From an uncultured Selenomonadales bacterium (lineage in GTDB: Bacteria > Bacillota > Negativicutes > Selenomonadales > Selenomonadaceae): a stretch of DNA of 64,000 nucleotides. Location: assembly GCA_937877545.1 (NCBI GenBank), contig CALFJE010000062.1, positions 5,738 through 69,737 of the forward strand. The letters run 5' to 3'. The notes beneath the pieces are model-generated. The model made no database searches. It saw only the letters and a program-made list of their open reading frames with translations, and had not been told where the DNA came from. The first letter of the stretch is position 1; each line of letters begins with the position of its first letter. Positions 52,118-60,828 of the stretch are shown here, piece by piece. The translations under genes were made by a program, and so were the position numbers.

Positions 52118-52146
52118 TTGATAATTGTTATCACGTGTGCTATACT
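52118..52146 (+). promoter_or_regulatory. Strong promoter overlapped by a Fur-like box
   Basis: TTGATA (52118-52123), 17-base spacer, extended -10 TGC-TATACT (52141-52146). TGATAATTGTTATCA at 52119-52133 fits the 7-1-7 Fur consensus (TGATAATnATTATCA) with one mismatch and covers the -35 and spacer, where a repressor would block RNA polymerase. Confidence 0.7.
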
Positions 52147-52152
52147 GCGTTC

Positions 52153-52234
52153 AGGCTTTCGTTAAAGCTCTCCTAAAATATAATACACATACGCTTGAAA
52201 AAGACTCCGTGCTGCTCACGCGGAGTCTTTTCGA
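52153..52234 (+). ncRNA. Candidate Fur-controlled small RNA (about 80 nt)
   Basis: Transcription from the promoter at 52118-52146 would start near 52153. The RNA would have a 5' hairpin GCTTT-CGTT-AAAGC, then a single-stranded pyrimidine stretch CTCTCCT complementary to Shine-Dalgarno sequences, an AU-rich part, and a terminator stem AAAGACTCCG/CGGAGTCTTT (52202-52211 with 52221-52230). No ATG or SD is present. The layout is that of a trans-acting, base-pairing regulator. The terminator also serves rlmD on the minus strand. Confidence 0.6.
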
Positions 52235-52242
52235 TTTCAAAA

Positions 52243-53568
52243 TCAGGTGTGAACGATTTGCGCAACGCTCTCAACATGCGACGTAAACGGAAACATATCG
52301 ACGGGCTGAATCTTAATCGTGCGATAGCCGAGTGCGGCGAGGATATTCAAATCGCGGGCAAGCGTGGCGGGGTTGCATGAAACGTAAATAATCTTGGCAG
52401 GCTCCATGGCAGCGAAGGTCTCCAGGACTTTCTTATCGCAACCTGCGCGGGGCGGGTCGACAATCACGACGTCGGCATAAACGCCCGAATCGCGGAGCCT
52501 CGGCAAAACTTTAACGACATCGCCCGTGAGGAATTCGGCATTGCGGATATTGTTTTCGCGGGCATTCTTCTTTGCGTCGGCTATCGCTGAACTCACAACC
52601 TCGACGCCAATAATCCGCCGCGCCTTCCGCGCCATAAATAAGCCAATCGTGCCCGTGCCGCAGTAAGCGTCGATAAGCGTCTCGTGCCCGCGCAATTCCG
52701 CGAAGTCCAAAGCCGTCTTGTAAAGAATTTCAGCCTGCGCGGTGTTGACTTGGAAAAACGAACGCGCCGATATGTTAAAGCTTAGCCCGCCGATTTTGTC
52801 GTGAATGGTCGGCTTGCCGTAAAGAATGCGCGTGTCGCGACCGAGGATAACGTTGTTGCGATAGGTCTGGACGTTTTGCTGAATGCTCGTGACTTCGGGC
52901 AACTCCTTAATCAGGGCGCGGACGAAAGCTTTATCGTTCGAGAAATTCTTCGCGGCGGTGACGAGGACAATCATCAGCTCGCCGTTGCAACCGACACGCC
53001 CCATCACGTGGCGCAGAAAGCCTCTGTGCGTATTTTCGTCGTAGGGTTGAAGGTTGAACTTTTTGGCGACGTTGCGGACGGCGTTCAAGATTTTATCGTT
53101 GCCGGCGTTTTGAATCGGGCAGGCGGGCGCGTCAATGATTCTGTGCGTGCCGCGAGCGTAGCAACCGATAGCCAAGCCCTTGCCGACGGGGAATTGCATT
53201 TTGTTGCGGTAGCGGAGGGGATTGTCCATGCCGAGCGCATTAAAAATTTCGACGCCCGCAAGCTTGCCGATACGTTCTGCGGCGTCGACGACCTGTTGAC
53301 GTTTCCACTTCAACTGCGCGGGATAACTCAAGTGTTGGAGCTGACAGCCGCCGCAATCTTTATAAAGCGGGCAAAAAGGCTCCGTGCGCTCCGCCGAAGG
53401 TTTAACGACTTCGACGAGCCGGGCAACCGCGTAATTTTTTTTGCGCGTAATAATCTCGGCAAGAACCTCCTCGTCGGGAAGCGCACCCTCCACAAAAAAA
53501 GTAAGCCCGTCGAGTTTGCCTACTCCTTCGCCCGACGCGCCCAAGCCGTGAATTTTAATCCGTAGCAT
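52243..53568 (-). CDS. rlmD: 23S rRNA (uracil-5-)-methyltransferase, RlmD/RlmCD type
   Basis: 441 residues. An N-terminal TRAM RNA-binding domain is followed by the [4Fe-4S] cysteines (CPLYKDCGGC and a later Cys), then the SAM-binding fold (DAYCGTGTIGLF), VDPPRAGC, and the catalytic CNPATLARDL near the C-terminus. Adds m5U to 23S rRNA. Overlaps ribF by 14 bp. Confidence 0.93.
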   Translation of the reverse strand: MLRIKIHGLGASGEGVGKLDGLTFFVEGALPDEEVLAEIITRKKNYAVARLVEVVKPSAERTEPFCPLYKDCGGCQLQHLSYPAQLKWKRQQVVDAAERIGKLAGVEIFNALGMDNPLRYRNKMQFPVGKGLAIGCYARGTHRIIDAPACPIQNAGNDKILNAVRNVAKKFNLQPYDENTHRGFLRHVMGRVGCNGELMIVLVTAAKNFSNDKAFVRALIKELPEVTSIQQNVQTYRNNVILGRDTRILYGKPTIHDKIGGLSFNISARSFFQVNTAQAEILYKTALDFAELRGHETLIDAYCGTGTIGLFMARKARRIIGVEVVSSAIADAKKNARENNIRNAEFLTGDVVKVLPRLRDSGVYADVVIVDPPRAGCDKKVLETFAAMEPAKIIYVSCNPATLARDLNILAALGYRTIKIQPVDMFPFTSHVESVAQIVHT

Positions 53569-54472
53569 TTCGCATCAACCTCAAGTCTTCGTTCAGCTGA
53601 GCCTTAAGTTCCTCAACCGACGCAAATGTTTTCTCCTCACGCAACTTGCTGATAAAGCTGACGAAAATCTCCTCGCCGTAAATGTCGCCGCTGAACTTGT
53701 CGATAAAAACCTCCAAACGCCGACGCGCCACCTTGAAGGTCGGATTGTCGCCGATATTGGCAATGCCGTTGAACAGCTCGCCGCGCACCTTGACGCGCAC
53801 GATATACGCGCCGTTGGGAAGCATCGCCCTGTGGTCGGCAATTTCAAGATTAGCGGTCGGGAAGCCGAGTTTGCGCCCGCGCCTGTCGCCGTTGACGACT
53901 TCGCCGGCGTAGGTGAAATGCCTGCCGAGCAGTTGATTAGCCGTTTCCAAATCGCCCGCCGCTATCAACGCCCGAATCCGCGTACTGCTGACGGTTTTTC
54001 TGTCGACGGTAAAAGTCTGACAAACCTCCGCTCTGAAGCCGTAATTTTCGCCTTCGCGCAGGAGCATACGACCGTTACCGCGCCCGTAGCGTCCGAAGGT
54101 GTAATTCTGCCCCGTCACGACGTAAGCCGGCGCAATTTTATCTTGAAGAAGCTCCAAAAATTCTTCGGGTGATTTGCGGCTGAAGTCCTTGGTAAACGGA
54201 ATTTCGATAAGCACGTCGACGCCCATATCGGCAAGAATTTCGCGGCGGAGACTTTTACTGCCAATCATGAGCGGGGCGTCGTCGGGAGCAATGACGCTGA
54301 GCGGGTGATTCGCGAAGGTGAAGACAACGGCGGTACCGTCAATGGCGCGAGCCTTGTCAACGGCGTGGCGAATAACTGTGGCGTGACCGAGGTGAACGCC
54401 GTCGAACATGCCCAGCGCGACGACGGGGCGCGGATACTTTTTTATGACGCTGATTTTTTTTATAATCTCCAA
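53555..54472 (-). CDS. ribF: Bifunctional riboflavin kinase/FAD synthetase
   Basis: 305 residues. The N-terminal FMN adenylyltransferase part has GMFDGVHLGH and a VVTGQNYTFGRYGRGN region; SSTRIRALI precedes the riboflavin kinase half with GRKLGFPTANLE and NIGDNPTF. It makes FMN and FAD. The start is TTG at 54472. The 3' end overlaps rlmD by 14 bp, so the two are likely translated together. Confidence 0.95.
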   Translation of the reverse strand: MEIIKKISVIKKYPRPVVALGMFDGVHLGHATVIRHAVDKARAIDGTAVVFTFANHPLSVIAPDDAPLMIGSKSLRREILADMGVDVLIEIPFTKDFSRKSPEEFLELLQDKIAPAYVVTGQNYTFGRYGRGNGRMLLREGENYGFRAEVCQTFTVDRKTVSSTRIRALIAAGDLETANQLLGRHFTYAGEVVNGDRRGRKLGFPTANLEIADHRAMLPNGAYIVRVKVRGELFNGIANIGDNPTFKVARRRLEVFIDKFSGDIYGEEIFVSFISKLREEKTFASVEELKAQLNEDLRLMRNATD

Positions 54473-54487
54473 ACAAAAAACCTCGTT

Positions 54488-55117
54488 TCAATCGGCTAGA
54501 GCCGAGCGTATGGCTGAAATTTCCTGCGCGGTGAACAATCCTTCGGGTGATTCGCGAATCATGATGTCGCGGAGCCGAAGCCGCAATGTATCCAATTCGA
54601 CGGGCGGATAAGCCGCCGTAGCCGACTTGCTGATTGTCTGCGTCTGCGCGTCAACGTAGCGTTGCGTCTTGCTTATGACCGCCTCAACCAATGCGCGATT
54701 CTCCGCGTCGAGCTTGGGCGGCGCAGTCAACATGTAGATTTTAACTTGCTCGTCAACCGACTCCTGCTCCAAATCCCGCAACCGCAGATATGTCGCCTCC
54801 GCGTTGAAACTCTGCGCGTCGGTCGCCTTCAAGCCGTCAAGGATATTGTGATACGACTGCCAATTTCGGTCGAGGCGGTCAATGTCCTTTTGATAAGCCG
54901 CGTACCATTCGCCGAAAATTTTCTGCCGCTCCTGCAAATCCTCAAGTTGCGCCCGCGTGATTTGCTCGCGCTGAATCTGTTGGACGCGTACAAACGCACT
55001 CGCGCCGAATACCGCTATCAGCAACGCGCAGATTATCATAAACGTTTTCTGCGTCGGCGAAAATTTGTACAACACCGCCATTGCCGCGCCCGCCGTCAAT
55101 AACATTATATATATCAT
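54488..55117 (-). CDS. Membrane protein with coiled coil, unknown function
   Basis: 209 residues. Two N-terminal hydrophobic helices (about 1-17 and 26-44) are followed by a long charged coiled-coil stretch (about 45-150) and a helical C-terminal tail. No domain was recognised. Its ATG overlaps the stop of the upstream metallo-hydrolase (ATGA) and it is followed 15 bp later by ribF, so it belongs to the same transcript. Confidence 0.65.
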   Translation of the reverse strand: MIYIMLLTAGAAMAVLYKFSPTQKTFMIICALLIAVFGASAFVRVQQIQREQITRAQLEDLQERQKIFGEWYAAYQKDIDRLDRNWQSYHNILDGLKATDAQSFNAEATYLRLRDLEQESVDEQVKIYMLTAPPKLDAENRALVEAVISKTQRYVDAQTQTISKSATAAYPPVELDTLRLRLRDIMIRESPEGLFTAQEISAIRSALAD

Positions 55118-56241
55118 AGCTCAAACCAATGCTCAAAATGTTGCTCAACGTCGAAACGAATCAGCTCGCCGATACGCGGCGTCAAAAGCGTGTAGGCTCT
55201 GCCCTCGCCTTCGGCAAGCAGGGATTTATAAGGCTCGTTCCACTCGTGACGGGAAAGCGCGAACTTCCCCGCGTGAATCGGTACAACCTTAGCCGCCCCG
55301 ATGTCCTCGGCAGCCTGCGCGGTCTCGTCGGGCAAAAGGTGTATCGCGTGCCACGCCCGATTGTATTGCCCGTTCTCTACGAACGCCAAATCGAAGCCGC
55401 CGAATTTCCTGCCGATGTCCTTGAAGTGCGGGGAATACCCTCCGTCGCCCGAACAGAAGATTTTCCGCGCAGGTGTCACGAAAGCAAATGCACACCACTC
55501 CGTAGGGTTTTTGGTCATCATACGCCCCGAAAAATGTTGGCTCGGCAAAATGTGCGCCGTCAAGCCGTGCCCGAAGTCAATCACCGAATCCCAATCCTCC
55601 TCGATGATTTTGTCGGCGTCGAAGCCCCATTGCTCAAAATATTCGCCGACGCCCAAAGGACACAGCACCGTTTTAACCTTGGGCTTGAGAGCCGTAACCG
55701 ACGGATAGTCCAAATGATCCCAGTGGTCGTGCGTTATCGCCAACACGTCAAGCGCGGGGAAATCGTTCGCCGTGTAAATGTTACTGCCCGCGAACGCCTT
55801 ATTGATAAAGAAAACCGGCGAGGCATACGACGAAAACACCGGGTCGAGCAAAATCCGCCGCCCGCCCAGTTGCAGGTAAATCGTCGAGTGTCCCATCCAA
55901 ACCGCGCAATCGGTGTTGCCCAACGACTGCAAATTTGTTTTGACGGTCGGAATCGGCACGGGCGGTATCAGCCCCGTCTTGTCGCCGAATAAAAACTTCC
56001 ACGTCGCCACGAGCCGATTCTCTCTGTCTTGAACGTCCTCGCTCATGATTTGCACGGGCGTCAAACACTCGAAGCGGTCTCCGAAATAGTGCGGTGACGC
56101 CAATATCTTTTCCAAGCGCGAACCCGACGGCAACCGTCCGAATTGCGGTTGGTGCACGTAGTAAAAAAGCCCGCCGCCCGCCAATGCCGTCAAGCCCGCG
56201 CCGCCGATTAGTGCGTTACGAATAAAATTTCTTCGATTCAT
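55114..56241 (-). CDS. Exported metallo-beta-lactamase-fold hydrolase (NAPE-PLD-like)
   Basis: 375 residues. The N-terminus NRRNFIRNALIGGAG fits a twin-arginine (Tat) signal, followed by a hydrophobic stretch to about 30. The metallo-hydrolase motif THDHWDHLD gives the binuclear metal site, preceded by GHSTIYLQLGGRRILLDPVF and followed by later metal ligands in GDGGYSPHF and PIHAGKF. This is the NAPE-PLD/RomA-like branch, which acts on phospholipids or related substrates. Substrate unknown. First gene of the minus-strand cluster leading to ribF-rlmD. Confidence 0.88.
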   Translation of the reverse strand: MNRRNFIRNALIGGAGLTALAGGGLFYYVHQPQFGRLPSGSRLEKILASPHYFGDRFECLTPVQIMSEDVQDRENRLVATWKFLFGDKTGLIPPVPIPTVKTNLQSLGNTDCAVWMGHSTIYLQLGGRRILLDPVFSSYASPVFFINKAFAGSNIYTANDFPALDVLAITHDHWDHLDYPSVTALKPKVKTVLCPLGVGEYFEQWGFDADKIIEEDWDSVIDFGHGLTAHILPSQHFSGRMMTKNPTEWCAFAFVTPARKIFCSGDGGYSPHFKDIGRKFGGFDLAFVENGQYNRAWHAIHLLPDETAQAAEDIGAAKVVPIHAGKFALSRHEWNEPYKSLLAEGEGRAYTLLTPRIGELIRFDVEQHFEHWFEL

Positions 56242-56384
56242 CTGTACGCTCCAATGAAAATTTTTAGTGCTTGAAATTTCTACTCCCGCCCCTCAATCCC
56301 TACCGCCCGAAAAATTTTTTGCCAAGATTAAAGGGGAATTATAAGCCGCGTTGAAAGACACAGTGTTAATTTTTATCCGCAAGG

Positions 56385-56413
56385 TTGAAGAAAGATTTTT
56401 TCTGTTGTACAAT
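56385..56413 (+). promoter_or_regulatory. Sigma-A promoter of the flagellar operon
   Basis: TTGAAG (56385-56390), 17-base spacer, TACAAT (56408-56413), about 50 bases before flgB. Confidence 0.7.
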
Positions 56414-56464
56414 CGATAACAAATTTTTTTAAGAATCGCAAGCAGAAAGGTGAGTGAAACGGGC

Positions 56465-56887
56465 GTGCTGGAACAAATACTTGACTCGTCGAATTTGAAT
56501 TACTTGCCGCGAGCCATGACGGCGGCGAACATAAGGCAAGAGGTCATAGCCAACAACGTGGCAAACGTCAATACGCCGAACTTCAGGAAATCGGTCGTGG
56601 AGTTTGAAGACCTGTTGGCGCGTGAACTTTACGGCGAGGACGATAACAAATTAAAAATGGTAAGAACTCACGATAAACATTTGCCGCCGGAGGAGCTTCC
56701 CTATCACGCGGAGCCGACAATCACCATAGACCACTCGACGATAATGCGTGCAGACGACAACAACGTCGACATCGATATTGAAATGGCGTCGCTGGCAAAG
56801 AATCAGCTCTACTACAACGCGATAGCCACGGAGCTTAACGGTCACGTCAGCCGCTTGAAGAACGCCATAACCAGCAACGGACAGTAA
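56465..56887 (+). CDS. flgB: Flagellar basal-body rod protein FlgB
   Basis: 140 residues from the GTG at 56465, about 10 bases after AAAGGTGAG; the GTG at 56450 lies inside that SD and is less likely. The N-terminal rod signature IANNVANVNTPNF is clear, and the C-terminus is helical. It forms the proximal rod with FlgC and FliE. First gene of the operon. Confidence 0.93.
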   Translation: MLEQILDSSNLNYLPRAMTAANIRQEVIANNVANVNTPNFRKSVVEFEDLLARELYGEDDNKLKMVRTHDKHLPPEELPYHAEPTITIDHSTIMRADDNNVDIDIEMASLAKNQLYYNAIATELNGHVSRLKNAITSNGQ

Positions 56888-56948
56888 TTTTAGGGACTAG
56901 GAATTAGGAATTAGGAATTAGGGAAATAGGGAAGTAGGGAAATAGAAT
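56888..56948. repeat. Heptamer repeat between flgB and flgC
   Basis: Tandem GGAATTA-type 7-mers, then GGGAAAT- and GGGAAGT-type 7-mers, fill most of the 61-base gap. Confidence 0.85.
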
Positions 56949-57398
56949 ATGGGAATGTTTCTGGGCATTGACGCCTCGGCTTCGGGCTTGACCGCCGAAC
57001 GCTTGAGGATGGACGTCATTTCAAATAACATAGCAAACGCCAATACCACGCGCACCGAACGCGGCGGAGCCTTCCACCGTCGCTACGTCGTCTTTGAACC
57101 TCGCGACCGCGAACCCAAAAGTTTTGAGCAAACCCTAATCAAGGCGGTCGGCTTGAACAGACAAACCGGCGAGGGCGTCCGCGCAGTCCAAATCACCGAG
57201 GACAACACCCCCGGTCCGCTGGTCTACGACCCCGGTCACCCCGACGCCAATGCCGAAGGCTACGTCGAAAAGCCCAACGTCAATATCGTGACCGAGATGG
57301 TCGACATGATAACCGCGCAACGCGCCTACGAGGCTAACTCCACGGCGATTAACGCCGCCAAGTCCATGGTCAGCAAGGCTCTGGAAATCGGCAGATAA
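56949..57398 (+). CDS. flgC: Flagellar basal-body rod protein FlgC
   Basis: 149 residues. N-terminal SASGLTAERLRMDVISNNIANANTT and C-terminal VNIVTEMVDMITAQRAYEANSTAI are the rod-protein signatures. There is no classic SD; the GGGAAAT heptamers upstream may act in its place. Confidence 0.95.
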   Translation: MGMFLGIDASASGLTAERLRMDVISNNIANANTTRTERGGAFHRRYVVFEPRDREPKSFEQTLIKAVGLNRQTGEGVRAVQITEDNTPGPLVYDPGHPDANAEGYVEKPNVNIVTEMVDMITAQRAYEANSTAINAAKSMVSKALEIGR

Positions 57399-57405
57399 AA
57401 AAGCG

Positions 57406-57434
57406 TTGATATTGTTTCTTGAAATGTTTATAAT
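57406..57434 (+). promoter_or_regulatory. Internal sigma-A promoter before fliE
   Basis: TTGATA (57406-57411), 17-base spacer, TATAAT (57429-57434), close to consensus. It would give fliE-fliI extra transcription independent of flgBC. Confidence 0.8.
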
Positions 57435-57474
57435 CGTCAAGGTTAATTCGGTAAGTTGACAGGAAGGTGACAAG

Positions 57475-57774
57475 ATGGAGATAACGCCGTTGGAAATGAC
57501 GCCCGTGAAAATGAGCGCACACAGTCACATTGGCGAAAAAGTTGAGGAACCCGTAAAAAGTTTTGGAGAATTCGTGGCAGACGCCTTGAAAAAAACAAAC
57601 GAGCTTGAACTCGAATCCGAACGGCTGAACGCGGCAATGGCGGCGGGCAGGATAGAGGACGTGTCTCAAGTGGTGGTTGCCTCTCAAAAGGCAGAAATCG
57701 CGCTCCAATTAACGCTCCAATTAAGAAACCGTGCCACAGCGGCATATCAGGAAATAATGCGTATGCAAGTATAG
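57475..57774 (+). CDS. fliE: Flagellar hook-basal body protein FliE
   Basis: 99 residues. Conserved KSFGEFVADALKKTNELE and the C-terminal QVVVASQKAEIALQLTLQLRNRATAAYQEIMRMQV match FliE, the MS-ring/rod adaptor. SD AGGAAGGTGA. Confidence 0.95.
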   Translation: MEITPLEMTPVKMSAHSHIGEKVEEPVKSFGEFVADALKKTNELELESERLNAAMAAGRIEDVSQVVVASQKAEIALQLTLQLRNRATAAYQEIMRMQV

Positions 57775-57840
57775 GGATTGGGGATTAGGAATTAGGAACT
57801 AGTAAAACCTACTCCCTGATTCCTGATTCCTGATTCCTAG
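57775..57840. repeat. Heptamer inverted repeat between fliE and fliF
   Basis: GGATTAG/GAATTAG-type 7-mers on the left and CTGATTC 7-mers (three units) on the right. The two arms are near-complementary and could form an imperfect hairpin of about 20 bp. Confidence 0.8.
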
Positions 57841-57855
57841 AAAGGACTGAGTTTA

Positions 57856-59661
57856 TTGGCGAATTGGAGAGAGCGACTCCGCGAGCTGTGGAACAGATAC
57901 GACAGACGGCGCAAATTTGCATTCATCGGCGGACTAATCGCCCTCGTGCTTATCTTCGCGGGAATAAGCTTCCACTACGGCTCAAAGCCCGAATATGTGC
58001 CGCTGTATACCAATTTGGAAACCAAAGACGCCGGCGACGTCGTAAACAGCTTGAAGGAATCGGGCGTCCCCTATGAACTTATCGAAGACAGAAAAGGCGC
58101 GACAATCCTCGTCCCCCTCACGCAAGTGCACGACTTGAGGCTTGAGCTGGCGGCGGCGGGACTGCCTCGCGGCAATAAAGGTTTTGAACTCTTCGACGAC
58201 AGCAAACTCGGCGTCACGGAGTTTCAAAACAAGATAAATTACCTTCAAGCTCTGCAAGGAGAACTCACCCGCACAATCGAACACCTCGACAGCGTGGACA
58301 AGGCTCGCGTGCATATCGTCCTGCCCGAAGACAGCCTCTATAAAAAGAACGAAAAGCCCGCCACCGCCTCGATTCTCCTTATGCTGAAGCCCGAAACCAA
58401 ATTGGCTCCCGCCGAGGTTAAAGGTATTGTCAATCTGGTAAGCCACAGCGTCCAAGGGCTTGCGCCCGAAAATATCACAATCGTCGACGCGGAGGGCAAT
58501 ATCCTAAACAAGAGCGACGACGACGAACTTGAACGCCAAAATGCAATGAATTTGCGGGCACTCAATCAGATTGAGATGACAAAGCGCGTTCGTGACCACA
58601 TTCAGCAAAACGTCCAGACTATGCTCGATAAAACCCTCGGCGACGGCAACGCCTTCGTGCGCGTGAGCGTGGAACTGGACTTCGACGACAGGAAGATTGA
58701 CCGCCAAACCTTCACGCCCGTGGTTGACGAATCGGGCATTATCCGCAGTCAGCAAGACATCAGCGAAAGCTACAACGGCGAATCCAATATCCCCGGCGGT
58801 CCGGCAGGTATTCAGGCGAATATCCCCGGCTACGTGGCTGAAGACAGAAACGCCAACGCCGAATACGAGCGCAAGGAGTCGACGAAAAACTACGAGATCA
58901 ACGAGGAAAATCAGAAAATCATAGCGTCGCCCGGCTCCATAAGACGCCTTACCGTTGCCGTCTTGGTCAGCGACGAGATAACCGAACTGCAACAGGAAGG
59001 TTTGCTCCGAGCAGTGGCGTCGGCGGCGGGCATAAACGAAGAGCGCGGCGATACCATTTCGGTCGAGCCTCTGCCGTTCAATACCGACTTGAAAGACCGA
59101 CTCGCCGAAGAGGCGCGGCTTGAGCAATTACGCAAAGACAGAATTTTTTACATGGAGATTGCGGCTATGATTTTACTTGCGGCGTTACTGTTGGGCGGTT
59201 TCTTAATGTATCGCTGGAGAAAACGCAAAGAGCGTCAGGCGGCGATAGAGGCACAACAAGAAGCGGAAAGAAAGGCTCGCGAAGAAGAATTGCGCCTCGC
59301 GGAAGAAAAACGTCGCGCCGAGGAGGAAGAACAACGGCTCTTCGAGGCAGAGGTAAGACGCAACGCGGAGGCAAAACGCATCGTCGAAGAGGAAATGGCT
59401 AAGCTCAAAGCCGAAGCCGAGGCTAAGGAAAAAGCCGAAGCAGAGGCTGAAGCGGCGGAGCTTGCCAAAGCGGCGGGCGCAGTTGCGGGCGGAGTTGCCG
59501 GCGCAGTCGCAGGCGAAGGCGAAGAATCCGAAGAAGACGATCTGCTTACGCCCGAAGAAAGACGCATCAACAAAGAGAAAGAAGCCATCCTCAAGCTTAT
59601 CGACGAAAAACCGGAGGAGGTTGCGTGGCTAATCAAGCAATGGCTTATGGAAGACGAATAA
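57856..59661 (+). CDS. fliF: Flagellar MS-ring protein FliF
   Basis: 601 residues. Two membrane helices (about 23-43 and 434-456) flank the ring-building motifs. The C-terminal cytoplasmic part is extended by a Glu/Ala/Lys/Arg-rich coiled coil (about 458-560) and ends with the FliG-binding EEVAWLIKQWLMED. The start is TTG with AAAGGACTGAG upstream. Confidence 0.96.
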   Translation: MANWRERLRELWNRYDRRRKFAFIGGLIALVLIFAGISFHYGSKPEYVPLYTNLETKDAGDVVNSLKESGVPYELIEDRKGATILVPLTQVHDLRLELAAAGLPRGNKGFELFDDSKLGVTEFQNKINYLQALQGELTRTIEHLDSVDKARVHIVLPEDSLYKKNEKPATASILLMLKPETKLAPAEVKGIVNLVSHSVQGLAPENITIVDAEGNILNKSDDDELERQNAMNLRALNQIEMTKRVRDHIQQNVQTMLDKTLGDGNAFVRVSVELDFDDRKIDRQTFTPVVDESGIIRSQQDISESYNGESNIPGGPAGIQANIPGYVAEDRNANAEYERKESTKNYEINEENQKIIASPGSIRRLTVAVLVSDEITELQQEGLLRAVASAAGINEERGDTISVEPLPFNTDLKDRLAEEARLEQLRKDRIFYMEIAAMILLAALLLGGFLMYRWRKRKERQAAIEAQQEAERKAREEELRLAEEKRRAEEEEQRLFEAEVRRNAEAKRIVEEEMAKLKAEAEAKEKAEAEAEAAELAKAAGAVAGGVAGAVAGEGEESEEDDLLTPEERRINKEKEAILKLIDEKPEEVAWLIKQWLMEDE

Positions 59662-59669
59662 ATTTTTAG

Positions 59670-59737
59670 GGATTGGGGAACAGGGACTAGGGACTAGGCA
59701 AATCTAGTTCCCGATTCCTGAATCCCAATCCTTTTTT
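59670..59737 (+). terminator. Terminator-like hairpin between fliF and fliG
   Basis: Outer stem GGATTGGG/CCCAATCC (59670-59677 with 59724-59731), inner pairing of GGGACTAG repeats with CTAGTTCCC, then T6 (59732-59737). It is built from heptamer repeats and lies inside the operon, so it probably attenuates rather than ends transcription. Confidence 0.75.
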
Positions 59738-59757
59738 GTTTGAACGGAGGAAAGCAA

Positions 59758-60801
59758 ATGGCAAGACCTGACGACAACGATTTTGATATGTATACCGAGC
59801 CCAAGCCCATGAGTGCTCACGAAAAGGCGGCGATTTTGTTCATAGCCCTCGGCGGCGACTACGCTGCTAAAGTCTTCGCGCACATGGACGAGGACGAAAT
59901 TGAAACAATCACGCTCGACATTGCCAACAACAAGCAGGTCGGTATCGAAAAGAAAAATATGGTTATCAGCGAATTTTATCAGCTGATGATGGCGAACGAT
60001 TATATTTCGACGGGCGGCTTGGAATACGCGCAGACGGTCTTGGAAAAAGCCCTCGGCGCGGAAAAGGCGGGCGACATCCTCAAACGCCTCACGACAAGCT
60101 TGCAAGTGCGCCCGTTCGAGTTCCTGCGCAAGGCGGACTCCACGCAGCTTTTGAACTTCCTGCAAAACGAACACCCGCAGACAATCGCGCTGGTTATGGC
60201 GTACCTCGACCCGCAACAAGCCGGTATCGTCATGACGGGCTTATCCGTCGATTCGCAAGCCGACGTTGCCAAGCGTATCGCGCTCATGGACAGGACGTCG
60301 CCCGACGTTATCCGCGAAATTGAACGCGTGCTTGAGAAAAAATTATCGTCCATGTCAATGCAAGACTTCACCAGCGCGGGCGGCGTTCAAGCTGTCGTCG
60401 AGATCCTCAACCGCGTCGACCGCGCCACAGAGCGTGCCATTATCGAATCCCTGGAAGTCGACAACCCCGAACTCGCCGAGGAAATCAAACAGCTCATGTT
60501 CGTCTTCGAGGATATTATTTTGCTGGACGACCGCTCCGTTCAGATTGTCCTGCGCGAAGTCGATACCAAGGAATTGGCTTTGGCTATGAAGGCGACCAAC
60601 GAAGAAGTCACCGCGAAGATTTACAAGAACATGTCCAAACGCGCCGCCGATATGCTCAAGGACGAACTGGAATATATGGGTCCGGTCAAGATTCGCGACG
60701 TGGAAGAGGCGCAAGCCAAGATTGTCAACGTTATCCGCACGCTCGAAGACAGAGGCGAAATCGTCATCGTCCGCGGTCAGGGCGAGGGAATGTTTGTGTA
60801 A
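59758..60801 (+). CDS. fliG: Flagellar motor switch protein FliG
   Basis: 347 residues from the ATG at 59758 (SD CGGAGG). N-terminal FliF-binding, middle (EHPQTIALVMAYL) and C-terminal torque domains (VFEDIILLDDRSVQIVLREVDTKELALAMK) with conserved charged residues are all present. Confidence 0.97.
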   Translation: MARPDDNDFDMYTEPKPMSAHEKAAILFIALGGDYAAKVFAHMDEDEIETITLDIANNKQVGIEKKNMVISEFYQLMMANDYISTGGLEYAQTVLEKALGAEKAGDILKRLTTSLQVRPFEFLRKADSTQLLNFLQNEHPQTIALVMAYLDPQQAGIVMTGLSVDSQADVAKRIALMDRTSPDVIREIERVLEKKLSSMSMQDFTSAGGVQAVVEILNRVDRATERAIIESLEVDNPELAEEIKQLMFVFEDIILLDDRSVQIVLREVDTKELALAMKATNEEVTAKIYKNMSKRAADMLKDELEYMGPVKIRDVEEAQAKIVNVIRTLEDRGEIVIVRGQGEGMFV

Positions 60802-60828
60802 TTTGGAATTGGGATTGAGGAATGAGGA

